38,987 nucleotides of DNA from CAYVSP01 sp964453655. Lineage in GTDB: Bacteria > Patescibacteriota > Saccharimonadia > Saccharimonadales > CAYVSP01. Below, piece after piece: positions 15,555 to 23,620 of the stretch (the first letter of the stretch is position 1; each line of letters begins with the position of its first letter). The DNA lies in contig CAYVSP010000004.1 of NCBI GenBank assembly GCA_964453655.1, positions 1 through 38,987 on the forward strand, read 5' to 3'. Under the pieces are notes generated by a model, which made no database searches, was not told the origin of the DNA, and saw only the letters and a program-made list of their open reading frames with translations. Made by a program: the position numbers and the translations under genes.

Positions 15555-17664
15555 ATTTCTTCATCGCTTTAGTTATATATTGATGCTTGGATTGACTGGC
15601 AAGTTTTTGATAGAAGTCATCTAATTGTTCAACTACGTTGTCCCAAGTGTAGTCCTTGGCGGTTTTTAAGCCAGCTGTGCGCAACTTTTGCTGAAGCTTA
15701 GGATCGCTAATGACTTTGTCGATAGCGTTAGCCAGGCCAGCATTGTCATCAGCCTTAACCATAATACAGTTTTTGCCATCATGGCTGAAGCCTCTGTTAC
15801 CATGCGAGTCAGTGCAGATTACTGGACAACCAGCCGCCATAGCTTCAATTATCGGCAAACAGAAACCTTCATGGTAGGAAGTTTGAGCAAAAACGGTTGC
15901 ACGGTTGTAGAGCTTATTGGCATCAGCGTCGCTGGGACGAGTTATGTATTCAATGCCGCTAGCCCATTTGGCGATTTGCGGTTCTGAACCAAATAGCAGC
16001 AGCTTTGGCTGTTTGGTCTGATTGCTTTCGCCCAGTAGTTTCCACGCCTGGAAAACTTGTTTGAAATTTTTTTGAAAGAATGTCCGGCCTAGTGTCAATA
16101 ACGTATTGGTATCACGCTTTATATCAGCGAGTTGTTTATAAACTGTGCCGTCATAGCCGCAGGGGATTAGCGTGGCATCTAAATTTAGTGCCCTTATTTC
16201 GTCTAAGGTGAATTCGGCTGAAGTGATATTGTTAAATTCTTTGCGGTAACAAGAAACGACCGTCTTTTGAATTTCCGGCTGACCTGGATAAAATGATGAC
16301 TCAATCTCCTGGACAACAAATGCCGGGATACCACGCTTAATCGATGCCAGCCAAACCGGCAAGGCAGTCTCCCACCATGTTGCTACTTTGATAGCGTTTT
16401 CTTGTTCCAGTTCTTTTATCATCTGCTGGTAATTCTTAAAGGTTCGGGTGGGAACGTTTAGTTTCATCCAGGTCGGTGCTTTATCAAGAGCCCACAGTTC
16501 AGTTTCATAACCTTTTTCATGCAACCGGTTTAAATGCTCGAACACCACCCGGATGCCGCCGCTTATACCAGTACTCTGCAAAACATATATGATTCGAATT
16601 TTGCCGCTTTTGCCAATGACGTTGCGATTATCAAGCCAGTTGCCCCACTTTTGCCAAAAATAGCGAACCGAAGCCTTTTCGCGCTCGCTAATATCAACGT
16701 TTTTGGCACGTACGGCTGACTCAACATGAGTCAGGGTAGCTGCCGGATAGTACAAAACCCTGATGCCTTCATCCCACGCTCTTAGGCAGTAATCCATGTC
16801 TTCAAAAGCAAACGGAAACTTTTCGTCAAGTAAACCTAGTTTGTTCATGGTGCTGGCTTTGATGTACCAACTGGCTCCCGTAACCCCAACACAATATTGC
16901 GGCACATTGGCTGGTCCATAATCAGACGGCTGAAAACGATAATAATGGTCAAACCACTCCGGCAGATCAGTATTTCGATGTGAGCCGCCGCTTTGAATTC
17001 GCCCGTCCGGATAAAGTAATTTTGGCCCCACAATACCGACTTTTTTATCGAACTCATAAGCGCCGTTCTGCATAGCGGCCAGCCAGCCCTGATGAGCAAC
17101 AATATCGCTATTCAACAAAACTATGTCGCGCTTTGGAAATTTTTTGCGGGCCTGCCTGAAGCCGGTATTAACGGCTTTTGCAAAGCCACCATTTTCTTCT
17201 CGAAAAATAACTTCAACATTTGACGATTCCAGGTGTGCCAGTTTTTTACGGTTATCCTCTTGGCAATAATCGTCAACCACAAACAGATGATATTGATCGG
17301 TCTCAACAGTTTGATTAATGCTTTCAATGCAAGCTTTTAGAAAATCGTAGTCGTTATAGCTTGGAATAACAATACTGACTGGCTTTTTATGGTGTTTGTA
17401 CCAGTGGTTAATGCGCGCAATATTTACCTCACTTACTAGTCCATTTGGGAAGTAAATTGCGCCGCCTTTTAAAAGTTCGCGTCGTAAAATTTGATATGAA
17501 CTTGTTGGTCCATGCTTAACAACAAAGCGTGCTCCTTTATACACAACCTTCGGTAAAGACTGTCCTTTGTAAAAATTCATAAAAGACCGGCCGCGCGTTT
17601 TTCTCGCCGCTTTTCGACCAACTCGCACAATAGTTTTTGGATTTAGTTTGGATAGTCTGGACAT
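15547..17664 (-). CDS. Bifunctional glycosyltransferase: GT2 fused to GT4
   Basis: This 705-residue protein joins two glycosyltransferases. The N-terminal GT2 (about 95-340) has VSIVIPSYNDYDFLKACIES, the acidic VVDDYCQ (131-132), LLNSDIV (about 184-189) and the family-typical FAFEDMDYCLRAWDEG near 286-300. The C-terminal GT-B/GT4 domain (about 355-690) has IIYVLQSTGISGGIRVV, LLLFGSEPQ and the EGFCLPIIE donor-binding motif (599-607). The first 95 residues are basic and may associate with the membrane or a partner. Such two-domain enzymes often add two sugars of a repeat unit in turn. The start follows a TATAAT by 16 bases with little ribosome-site match. It heads the export operon, so it most likely builds the exported chain. 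Family calls are firm; sugars are unknown. Confidence 0.88.
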   Translation of the reverse strand: MSRLSKLNPKTIVRVGRKAARKTRGRSFMNFYKGQSLPKVVYKGARFVVKHGPTSSYQILRRELLKGGAIYFPNGLVSEVNIARINHWYKHHKKPVSIVIPSYNDYDFLKACIESINQTVETDQYHLFVVDDYCQEDNRKKLAHLESSNVEVIFREENGGFAKAVNTGFRQARKKFPKRDIVLLNSDIVAHQGWLAAMQNGAYEFDKKVGIVGPKLLYPDGRIQSGGSHRNTDLPEWFDHYYRFQPSDYGPANVPQYCVGVTGASWYIKASTMNKLGLLDEKFPFAFEDMDYCLRAWDEGIRVLYYPAATLTHVESAVRAKNVDISEREKASVRYFWQKWGNWLDNRNVIGKSGKIRIIYVLQSTGISGGIRVVFEHLNRLHEKGYETELWALDKAPTWMKLNVPTRTFKNYQQMIKELEQENAIKVATWWETALPVWLASIKRGIPAFVVQEIESSFYPGQPEIQKTVVSCYRKEFNNITSAEFTLDEIRALNLDATLIPCGYDGTVYKQLADIKRDTNTLLTLGRTFFQKNFKQVFQAWKLLGESNQTKQPKLLLFGSEPQIAKWASGIEYITRPSDADANKLYNRATVFAQTSYHEGFCLPIIEAMAAGCPVICTDSHGNRGFSHDGKNCIMVKADDNAGLANAIDKVISDPKLQQKLRTAGLKTAKDYTWDNVVEQLDDFYQKLASQSKHQYITKAMKKYE

Positions 17665-17680
17665 AATTAGAGGCCGTTCT

Positions 17681-17686
17681 ATTATA
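17681..17686 (-). promoter_or_regulatory. Candidate -10 element (TATAAT) of the glycan export operon
   Basis: A reverse-strand TATAAT lies 16 bases before the ATG at 17664, with a weak TTAGTT 17 bases further upstream. It would drive the GT2-GT4, wzm, wzt, WsaF-like operon. Confidence 0.45.
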
Positions 17687-17728
17687 ATTGATTGCCTCCT
17701 GTAAACTAAATGTCGCTTAGAGACATTC

Positions 17729-17737
17729 TGGTATAGT
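17729..17737 (+). promoter_or_regulatory. Candidate extended -10 element (TGGTATAGT) of rmd
   Basis: TGG-TATAGT ends 7 nt before the ATG at 17745, matching the leaderless layout seen elsewhere in the window. No Shine-Dalgarno is present. Confidence 0.5.
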
Positions 17738-17744
17738 CATTACC

Positions 17745-18692
17745 ATGCATCAGTGCTTAGTAACCGGCGTTAATGGATTTGTTGGCCAACACCTGGCTCG
17801 TGAGTTACACCAAGCTGGAGTCAAAGTGATTGGCGTTAGTCGTGAGCCAGAGCTAGCACCTGAAATTGATTCAGTGGTATCCAAATACTACGGTGGTGAT
17901 TTAACCGATCCGGCATTTATAAAAATATTGCCGTTAAAGCCGTTGACCAGTCTTATTAATTTGGCCGGAATCGCAAGGATGAATGACGACTCAATTGACC
18001 CCTCGCTGTATAGCAAAGTAAACACTGACGTAACCAAAATGCTGGCAGACAGAGCTCTGGCAGCCGGAAATAATAAGTTGCGGTTTGTGGCCATAAGCAG
18101 CGGCCAGGTTTACGACAGCAGTAAACTGCCGCCTTTTAATGAACAAGCGACGCTTATTGCGCCCAAAAATCGCAATAGTTATGTGGCTAGTAAAGTTGCT
18201 CTAGAAGAAGTTATGAAGTCGTATCAAGCTGATGGCCATGATTACGTCGTGGCCAGACCATTTAATCACATTGGCCCGGGGCAGCTGCCTGGCTTTTTAG
18301 TCCCGGATCTAGCTAGACAACTCCAAGAAGCTTTGCGTCACCACAAAAATTATATTGAGGTTGGCGATTTAAGTAACAAACGTGATTTTACTGATGTCCG
18401 TGACGTAGTTCGTGCTTACCGCTTACTGGCGTTTGCCAAACCTGCTCAGTTAAAAAATCCAATCTACAATATTTGCAGCGGAAAGGCCTTGCGCGGCCAG
18501 CAAATTCTAGACCTACTCATGAAACATATGGGTGTTTCACACATGAGTGTGCGAATCGACCAGTCTCGGCTGCGCCCCAATGATCCGCCAATTTTATTTG
18601 GTGATTATTCAGCTATTAAGAAAGATGTCGGTTGGCGGCCAACTATACCCCTGCCGCAAACAATTCACGATTTTGTCGCAAAGCTAAACTAG
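17745..18692 (+). CDS. rmd: GDP-6-deoxy-D-mannose reductase-like SDR
   Basis: This 315-residue extended SDR begins with the NAD(P) motif VTGVNGFVGQH. It then has LINLAGIA, the serine segment ISSGQVYD, and the catalytic YVASK (Y146, K150), followed by ARPFNHIGPGQLPGFLVPD. This last segment, with the RNF/RDFTDVRDVV element, is close to GDP-4-keto-6-deoxymannose reductases (Rmd) that make GDP-D-rhamnose. The usual length is about 300. The gene converges with the Nudix gene; the two stops share one CTAG (18689-18692). gmd lies beyond the Nudix gene on the other strand, so the two enzymes of the pathway are in one cluster but in opposite orientation. A related GDP-4-keto-6-deoxymannose epimerase/reductase or a different sugar cannot be excluded. 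Confidence 0.8.
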   Translation: MHQCLVTGVNGFVGQHLARELHQAGVKVIGVSREPELAPEIDSVVSKYYGGDLTDPAFIKILPLKPLTSLINLAGIARMNDDSIDPSLYSKVNTDVTKMLADRALAAGNNKLRFVAISSGQVYDSSKLPPFNEQATLIAPKNRNSYVASKVALEEVMKSYQADGHDYVVARPFNHIGPGQLPGFLVPDLARQLQEALRHHKNYIEVGDLSNKRDFTDVRDVVRAYRLLAFAKPAQLKNPIYNICSGKALRGQQILDLLMKHMGVSHMSVRIDQSRLRPNDPPILFGDYSAIKKDVGWRPTIPLPQTIHDFVAKLN

Positions 18693-19141
18693 ACCAGTTT
18701 TTTATACACTTTAAAATAGTATTTGTACATGGCGCCTAAATTGCTTGGCGCAGTTTTAGTTACTTGTAAATTACTAAAATGATCTTTGTTAAAACTAAGC
18801 TCTTCGTTACCCTTAAGTTTTATGTAGTACCCTGTCGATAAATCTTGCCGTTGGTGTTCTGTCTTGAATTTCCCGACATATTGGCCTAAGAAAACACGTT
18901 TTCTTGGATCAATATCTAAGTCAAGCTCCTGTTTAGCAATGCGTTTTATGGTATCGTCAATACCCTCACCCTTGTACATCCTGAGTCCGGGCAAAGCCCA
19001 GGTATCGTTATACGGTTCTATTTTGCGCCTAACAAAAACGACGCCTTTATCGCCGTACTCTAGTAGTAAATCAAATGCTGGAAATACCGACCATTCAAGC
19101 AAGACTTCAAATATTTCGCGTGGGGCAAATTTTGGCTTCAT
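18689..19141 (-). CDS. Nudix hydrolase resembling GDP-mannose mannosyl hydrolase
   Basis: The 150-residue protein has a Nudix fold with a degenerate Nudix box, WALPGLRMYKGEGIDDTIKR followed by IAKQEL. Glu is replaced in the REUxEE part (R-I-A-K-Q-E). That pattern, with missing catalytic glutamates, is also seen in E. coli Gmm, which cleaves GDP-mannose into GDP and mannose by an unusual mechanism. The N-terminal FAPREIFEVLLEWSVFPAFD also resembles Gmm. It overlaps gmd by one base, so it is co-expressed with an enzyme using GDP-mannose. A role in balancing the GDP-sugar pool is a reasonable inference. A general pyrophosphohydrolase function cannot be excluded. Confidence 0.75.
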   Translation of the reverse strand: MKPKFAPREIFEVLLEWSVFPAFDLLLEYGDKGVVFVRRKIEPYNDTWALPGLRMYKGEGIDDTIKRIAKQELDLDIDPRKRVFLGQYVGKFKTEHQRQDLSTGYYIKLKGNEELSFNKDHFSNLQVTKTAPSNLGAMYKYYFKVYKKLV

Positions 19142-20187
19142 TAGGAATTTTTTAATTCAGCTTCCAAGTCATGCTTAACCATCAGCTTAACTAAACTAGG
19201 AAAATCTACCTTGCGTTTCCAGCCCAGCTTTTGCTCTGCCTTAGCCGGATTTCCAAGTAGGATATCAACTTCAGAGGGACGGAAATAATCAGGGTTTACT
19301 TTAACCAGAATTTTTCCGTCTGCAGCATCTTTACCAACTTCCTCAACTCCTTTTCCTTCCCATTGGAGTTCGATACCTATTTCTTGAAAGGCTTGGTAAG
19401 CAAATTCACGAATAGTGTGTGTCTGACCAGTAGCCAAAATGTAGTCGCCCGGTTCGTCCTGTTGCAGCATAAGCCACATGCCTTCAACGTAGTCAGCGGC
19501 ATAACCCCAATCACGCTTGGAGTCCATATTGCCCAATTCCAAAATGTTTTGTTTTCCGAGTTTGATTCTAGCAACCGCCTGGCTGATTTTTCGGGTTACA
19601 AATTCCGGCCCGCGACGTTCCCCCTCGTGGTTAAAAAGTATGCCCGAAGTAGCATGCATCCCGTAGCTTTCCCGATAGTTTCTTGTGATCCAATGGCCAT
19701 ACAGCTTGGCAACTCCATAAGGGCTTCGCGGATGGAAAAGCGCTTGTTCGTCATAGCCTTTTTCCGGACGATTATAGTCTAGTCCACCGAACATTTCTGA
19801 GGTTGAGGCTTGATAAAAACGGACTGTCTTTTCGCCGCCGCTTAGACGAATGGCCTCAAGCATATTAAGAACACCGCCGCCAGTAACTTGATGAGTCAAT
19901 ATTGGATCCCGGAATGAATAGCCCACATGGCTGATGGCAGCCAGGTTGTACACTTCATCAGGCTGTGATAATTGCATAGCTCTTACAAGAGACGATAGAT
20001 CAAGTAAGTCGGCCATTATTAGTTCAACGTGAGGCATTTCAGCTTTGATTTTTTGATAGCGAGGGTGGCTGGCTTCCATTTGACCACGTACTATGCCGAA
20101 AACTTTGTAGCCTTTTTCATGCAATGATTGTGCCAAATGGACCCCGTCTTGGCCGGCAACGCCTGTAATCAGTGCTCTTTTTGTCAT
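19141..20187 (-). CDS. gmd: GDP-mannose 4,6-dehydratase
   Basis: This enzyme converts GDP-D-mannose to GDP-4-keto-6-deoxy-D-mannose, the first step to GDP-D-rhamnose, GDP-L-fucose and others. The 348-residue length and sequence fit Gmd well. Visible motifs include the NADP site GVAGQDG (9-15), YNLAAISHVGYSF (80-92), QASTSEMFGG (about 126-135, catalytic Thr/Glu), and SPYGVAK (Y157, K161). Further on are NHEGERRGPEFVTRKI and GNMDSKRDWGYAADYV. A clear AGGAG lies 4 bases before the ATG. It overlaps the Nudix gene by one base. With the convergent rmd-like gene it completes GDP-D-rhamnose synthesis. No GDP-mannose pyrophosphorylase is present in the window. Confidence 0.95.
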   Translation of the reverse strand: MTKRALITGVAGQDGVHLAQSLHEKGYKVFGIVRGQMEASHPRYQKIKAEMPHVELIMADLLDLSSLVRAMQLSQPDEVYNLAAISHVGYSFRDPILTHQVTGGGVLNMLEAIRLSGGEKTVRFYQASTSEMFGGLDYNRPEKGYDEQALFHPRSPYGVAKLYGHWITRNYRESYGMHATSGILFNHEGERRGPEFVTRKISQAVARIKLGKQNILELGNMDSKRDWGYAADYVEGMWLMLQQDEPGDYILATGQTHTIREFAYQAFQEIGIELQWEGKGVEEVGKDAADGKILVKVNPDYFRPSEVDILLGNPAKAEQKLGWKRKVDFPSLVKLMVKHDLEAELKNS

Positions 20188-20223
20188 AAAACTCCTGTCA
20201 TTATTTGTCTACAGTAAACTTCA

Positions 20224-20242
20224 TTTTAGCAAAGGCCTAAAA
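20224..20242 (-). terminator. Weak inverted repeat between two reverse-strand genes
   Basis: TTTTAG and CTAAAA form a 6-bp AT-rich stem with a 7-base loop directly after the stop of the gene ending at 20245. There is no clear U tract, so termination is only possible. Confidence 0.25.
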
Positions 20243-20244
20243 AC

Positions 20245-21081
20245 TCATGAAACCTTGAGCGATTTTAGGAGTTCAAGTGCTTGCTTATAAGCCGTAGTTG
20301 ATTGGAATTTATCAGGTGGCACTTGCTGAAAGCTTAAATCGTCCTTATTGGCATCGGTGCTGTAGCCACCGACAATTATATAAGTGTCAGCTTCTTTGCC
20401 ATAATTTACACCGAGTGTATCGCCTTTCTTAAGCGTAAAATTGCCCGTTATCATAGTGAAGGCGCAATTATTGCTATCATCATACCCAAAAAAGGAAAGG
20501 TTAGTCTCTTTGCGTTGATCGGGGTTAGGATTCGCATAAGTCATCTTCTCGGTTGGCAAGCAAGCAACACCGCGGCCTATATATTTGCTGTCCACATCAC
20601 GGGCACCCTTACGAATATAGATACGATAATAGCCAGCTTGCGTTCCCTGGGTCGTTTGAAAATTGAAGACTGGAGATTTTACAGTTATGGAGCCGTCCTT
20701 CTCAACGACTGTCCAATTGGTCGGATACTTAAACTCAATGGCCAGCGTTTCGGCGGTAAATGTTTTTGTTGAGGAGTCGCTTGTTACTTCAGTTGGCTTA
20801 AGGGCATTAGGGCTTGCAACAGTTTGCTGTGTTGACTGTTGAGGTGAAGTTGACTTTGGTTTATTTAATAGCTTAATTGCGGCCAGAGCTAGGCCGGTGA
20901 CTATTAAAAGTCCAAAGACGATTATTAGTAGTTTGCGCTTACTGCGTTTAGGTTTGGGCTGAGAAGGCGTCGAAGGCAGAGTTTCCCCACCAGGTAACTC
21001 GACTGGTTGTTCGTATGGTTGATTAGCATTTTCTTCCATGGTTATCTCTGTTTCTACTCTATCACTAAAACGGAACTGCAT
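20245..21081 (-). CDS. Membrane-anchored extracytoplasmic protein of unknown function
   Basis: I do not recognise this 278-residue protein. A cytoplasmic, Pro- and Gln-rich N-terminus (QPKPKRSKRK) precedes one membrane helix (about 50-70, LLIIVFGLLIVTGLALAAIK), followed by a Ser/Thr/Gln linker and a C-terminal domain of about 170 residues with VEFKYPTNWTVVEK-like beta strands and a pair of cysteines. The N-terminus may instead start at the ATG at 21039 (MEENANQPY), 14 codons in, which gives a more typical anchored layout; neither start has a Shine-Dalgarno. It is divergent from the GT4 gene at 21105. The layout suggests a surface or periplasm-like sensory or binding domain. Nothing specific about its role can be seen. 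Confidence 0.7.
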   Translation of the reverse strand: MQFRFSDRVETEITMEENANQPYEQPVELPGGETLPSTPSQPKPKRSKRKLLIIVFGLLIVTGLALAAIKLLNKPKSTSPQQSTQQTVASPNALKPTEVTSDSSTKTFTAETLAIEFKYPTNWTVVEKDGSITVKSPVFNFQTTQGTQAGYYRIYIRKGARDVDSKYIGRGVACLPTEKMTYANPNPDQRKETNLSFFGYDDSNNCAFTMITGNFTLKKGDTLGVNYGKEADTYIIVGGYSTDANKDDLSFQQVPPDKFQSTTAYKQALELLKSLKVS

Positions 21082-21088
21082 AAAATTC

Positions 21089-21097
21089 TGCTACCAT
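21089..21097 (+). promoter_or_regulatory. Candidate extended -10 element (TGCTACCAT) of the GT4 gene
   Basis: TGC-TACCAT ends 7 nt before the ATG at 21105, the same spacing as at rmd and the 430-residue membrane protein gene. The hexamer match is modest. Confidence 0.35.
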
Positions 21098-21104
21098 ACT
21101 ATTT

Positions 21105-22220
21105 ATGAGCCATATTGCAATCGACGCTCGTGAGCTACGAACTACTACGGGGCGTTATGTGGAGCGATTACTCCATTACTTGCAAAAGATTGACCACACT
21201 CACAAATACACGATACTTTTAAAACCTAAAGACATAGATGGCTGGATGCCTACTAACAGTAAATTTAAAAAGGTTGCTTGCCCTTATAAAGAATTCACTT
21301 TTAGTGAACAGGTCGATTTTCTCAAACAAATTAATAGTCTTAAGCCGGATCTAGTCCATTTCCCTATGGTGCAACAGCCCGTGCTATATAAGGGCAAAGT
21401 AGTGACGACTATGCAGGATCTTACCGGCACACGGTTCACTGATCCCACCAAAAACTGGCTAATATATAAATGTAAGCAACTTGTTTACAAATGGTTGAAT
21501 AAGCGTGTGGCTCGCAAGTCTGATGCGCTTATCACACCAACCGAATTTGTCAAACAAGATGTGGCTCGTTTCGCGCATATAAACAGTCGCAAATTTACAG
21601 TTACACTTGAGGCGGCCGATAAGATCATCGAACCCACTGAACCAATGAAATTACTTGAGCATAAGGACTTTATTATGTACGTCGGTCGGCCGATGCCGCA
21701 TAAAAATCTAGAACGTCTGGTTGAAGCCTTTGCACTCTTAAAAGAAACGCATTTTAATCTTTCGTTGGTGCTTGTCGGCAAATTAGATGCAAATTATCGT
21801 AAGCTCCAGCGATTAGTAGATATCAAGGGAATTGCTGGTGTCTTTTTTACTGACTTTGTGACCGAAGGCGAGCTTAGGTGGCTGTATGAACACGCCAAAG
21901 CCTATGCTTTCCCAAGTTTAAGCGAAGGCTTTGGCCTCCCCCCACTGGAAGCGATGAGCCACGGCTGCCCCGTGGTTTCTAGTAACGCTACTTGCTTGCC
22001 AGAAGTTTTAAAAGAGGCTGCTTACTATTTTGATCCGCTGAATGTAAGCGAGATGGCCGAAAAAATAAATGATGTGCTGGCCGATCCTAAACTTTCTCAA
22101 AAGCTGGTTGTTAAAGGCAGCTTGCTCGTCAAAGACTATTCGTGGGAACGTATGGCTCGCCAAACGCTGGATGTCTATAAAACTGTTCTGGGTGAACGGA
22201 TTACGCACCCTTCTAAATAG
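21105..22220 (+). CDS. Family 4 glycosyltransferase, mannosyltransferase-like
   Basis: This 371-residue GT-B enzyme resembles the MtfB-like mannosyltransferases. It starts with IAIDARELRTTTGRYVERLL (sugar-acceptor domain), contains VVTTMQDLTGTRF, and has the donor-binding FIMYVGRPMPHKNLERLVEA followed by SEGFGLPPLE (about 273-282, the conserved E-x7-E). A C-terminal helix follows (YSWERMARQTLDVY). It probably adds mannose or a related hexose from a nucleotide donor to a lipid-linked acceptor in the cytoplasm. It is a single-gene unit ending 27 bases before the GtrB-like gene, which has its own promoter. The exact donor is unknown. Confidence 0.85.
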   Translation: MSHIAIDARELRTTTGRYVERLLHYLQKIDHTHKYTILLKPKDIDGWMPTNSKFKKVACPYKEFTFSEQVDFLKQINSLKPDLVHFPMVQQPVLYKGKVVTTMQDLTGTRFTDPTKNWLIYKCKQLVYKWLNKRVARKSDALITPTEFVKQDVARFAHINSRKFTVTLEAADKIIEPTEPMKLLEHKDFIMYVGRPMPHKNLERLVEAFALLKETHFNLSLVLVGKLDANYRKLQRLVDIKGIAGVFFTDFVTEGELRWLYEHAKAYAFPSLSEGFGLPPLEAMSHGCPVVSSNATCLPEVLKEAAYYFDPLNVSEMAEKINDVLADPKLSQKLVVKGSLLVKDYSWERMARQTLDVYKTVLGERITHPSK

Positions 22221-22229
22221 ATACAGCGG

Positions 22230-22238
22230 TGATATACT
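22230..22238 (+). promoter_or_regulatory. Candidate extended -10 element (TGATATACT) of the GtrB-GtrA-PIG-L operon
   Basis: TGA-TATACT ends 9 nt before the ATG at 22248 and lies between the GT4 stop and the next gene. It would give a leader of about 2 nt. Confidence 0.5.
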
Positions 22239-22247
22239 GTCAGCTAA

Positions 22248-23228
22248 ATGGCAGCGACAACAGCTCTTGAACTATCTGTAGTTATACCTGTGTACAATGA
22301 AGCACCTAGCCTTGCATCATTTCACACCGCGCTACTCGATACCCTTAATGCGCTCCAGCTGTCCTATGAACTGCTGTATATTGACGATGGTAGTACTGAC
22401 GATAGTGCCGCCTTAGTGCAAGTTTGGCACCGTGCAAATCAACACGTTAAATTAATTAGTCTGTCGCGTAATTTTGGGAAGGAAAATGCGCTGGCGGCTG
22501 GTCTAGCCTTAGCGGCGGGACAGGCAATTATTACCATTGATAGCGATGGTCAGCATCCGGTTAAATATATTCCCGAGTTTATTTCGGCCTGGCAGGGCGG
22601 CGCCCAAGTAGTCGTTGGAGTACGGCGTAATAATAAAGGCATAGGCATAATAAAACGTCTAAGCTCACAGTTTTTTTATAAACTTTTTAATACGCTGCCC
22701 GGCCAAAAATTGCTGCAAGGCTCGACTGATTTTCGCTTAATTGACAGAGAGGTCCAGCAGGCCTTTTTGCAACTAAAAGAAAATGACCGGATTACCCGTG
22801 GTTTGATTGATTGGCTCGGCTTCCGGCGAGCTCTAGTCTATTTTCAACCTCTTAGCCGGCAGGCTGGCAAGGCTACTTATAGCAGCCGGCGTCTGATGAA
22901 GCTGGCAGCTGATAGCTTTGTGTCCCTCACTCCTACCCCGCTTTACCTCTTTGGCTATCTCGGTATTTTTATTACCTGTGCTGCTTTTTTGCTTGGCTCG
23001 GCGGTTATCATTGAGCAATTGTTAGCCGGTGACCCTTGGCACTGGCGTTTTACCGGCACGGCCGCCTTGGGTATCTTGATTCTGTTTTTAGTGGGCCTCA
23101 TTCTAATTTCCCAAGGTATTTTGTCACTTTATATTTCCCACATACACAGTCAAAGCAAACAACGGCCTCTCTACATTATTGACTACAAAGCTTCACAAGG
23201 TATTAAACAAATATCCCTCGATGCATAA
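22248..23228 (+). CDS. GtrB/ArnC-like polyprenyl-phosphate glycosyltransferase
   Basis: The 326-residue protein has a GT2 domain followed by two C-terminal membrane helices, the layout of GtrB, ArnC and YfdH. The GT2 motifs are LSVVIPVYNEAPSL, IDDGSTDDS (46-53), SLSRNFGKENALAAG and DSDGQHP (98-104). The helices are LYLFGYLGIFITCAAFLLGS and ALGILILFLVGLILISQGI. It should transfer a hexose from a nucleotide donor to undecaprenyl phosphate on the inner face. Its stop overlaps the GtrA start by 8 bases, so the synthase and flippase are co-translated. The sugar cannot be read from sequence. The downstream PIG-L fusion suggests an N-acetylated hexosamine at this position. Confidence 0.9.
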   Translation: MAATTALELSVVIPVYNEAPSLASFHTALLDTLNALQLSYELLYIDDGSTDDSAALVQVWHRANQHVKLISLSRNFGKENALAAGLALAAGQAIITIDSDGQHPVKYIPEFISAWQGGAQVVVGVRRNNKGIGIIKRLSSQFFYKLFNTLPGQKLLQGSTDFRLIDREVQQAFLQLKENDRITRGLIDWLGFRRALVYFQPLSRQAGKATYSSRRLMKLAADSFVSLTPTPLYLFGYLGIFITCAAFLLGSAVIIEQLLAGDPWHWRFTGTAALGILILFLVGLILISQGILSLYISHIHSQSKQRPLYIIDYKASQGIKQISLDA

Positions 23229-23616
23229 ACAGCTAATTAAGAAGTATGTACTGGTTGGCAGTGCAGTATATGTTCTGGAGCTCGCCATTATTCTAGGCGC
23301 ACAGTGGCTTGGTGCCGGGCCAGTGCTGGCTGTAGCAATTAGTTTCTGGCTTGGCCTGCTGGCATCATTTGGTTTACAAAAAGTTATGACATTTGGCGAT
23401 AAACGGCTGCATCACCGTGTTCTTTTGCCCCAGTTCATAGCCTATAGTGTTTTGGTGGTTTGTAACTTTAGCTTTACCGTATTGGTGACCAAATTGTTGT
23501 CTGCTATGCTACCTGTAGTAGTGATCAGAACACTTGCTTTGGGCGTTACGACGCTTTGGAATTTTTATATATACAAAACACGTATCTTCAAGTCTGGAGA
23601 TATACTTATCGACTAA
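23221..23616 (+). CDS. GtrA-like polyprenyl-linked sugar flippase
   Basis: This 131-residue protein has four membrane helices and the GtrA-family features, among them LIKKYVLVGSAVYVLELAII at the start and TLWNFYIYKTRIF near the end. It should move the polyprenyl-phosphate sugar made by the preceding GtrB-like enzyme to the outer face. I chose ATG 23221, which overlaps the GtrB stop by 8 bases. The longer frame begins at a TTG (23179) that is deep inside the upstream gene. The next gene starts 4 bases after its stop. It is a second GtrA in the window and divergent in sequence from the one at 2240. Confidence 0.85.
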   Translation: MHKQLIKKYVLVGSAVYVLELAIILGAQWLGAGPVLAVAISFWLGLLASFGLQKVMTFGDKRLHHRVLLPQFIAYSVLVVCNFSFTVLVTKLLSAMLPVVVIRTLALGVTTLWNFYIYKTRIFKSGDILID

Positions 23617-23620
23617 GCCT

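Noticed and set aside
23534..23620. Extended N-terminus of the membrane/PIG-L protein
   Set aside because: The extra 29 residues lie inside the GtrA gene in another frame; ATG 23621 sits 4 bases after the GtrA stop and is followed by a normal basic N-terminus.
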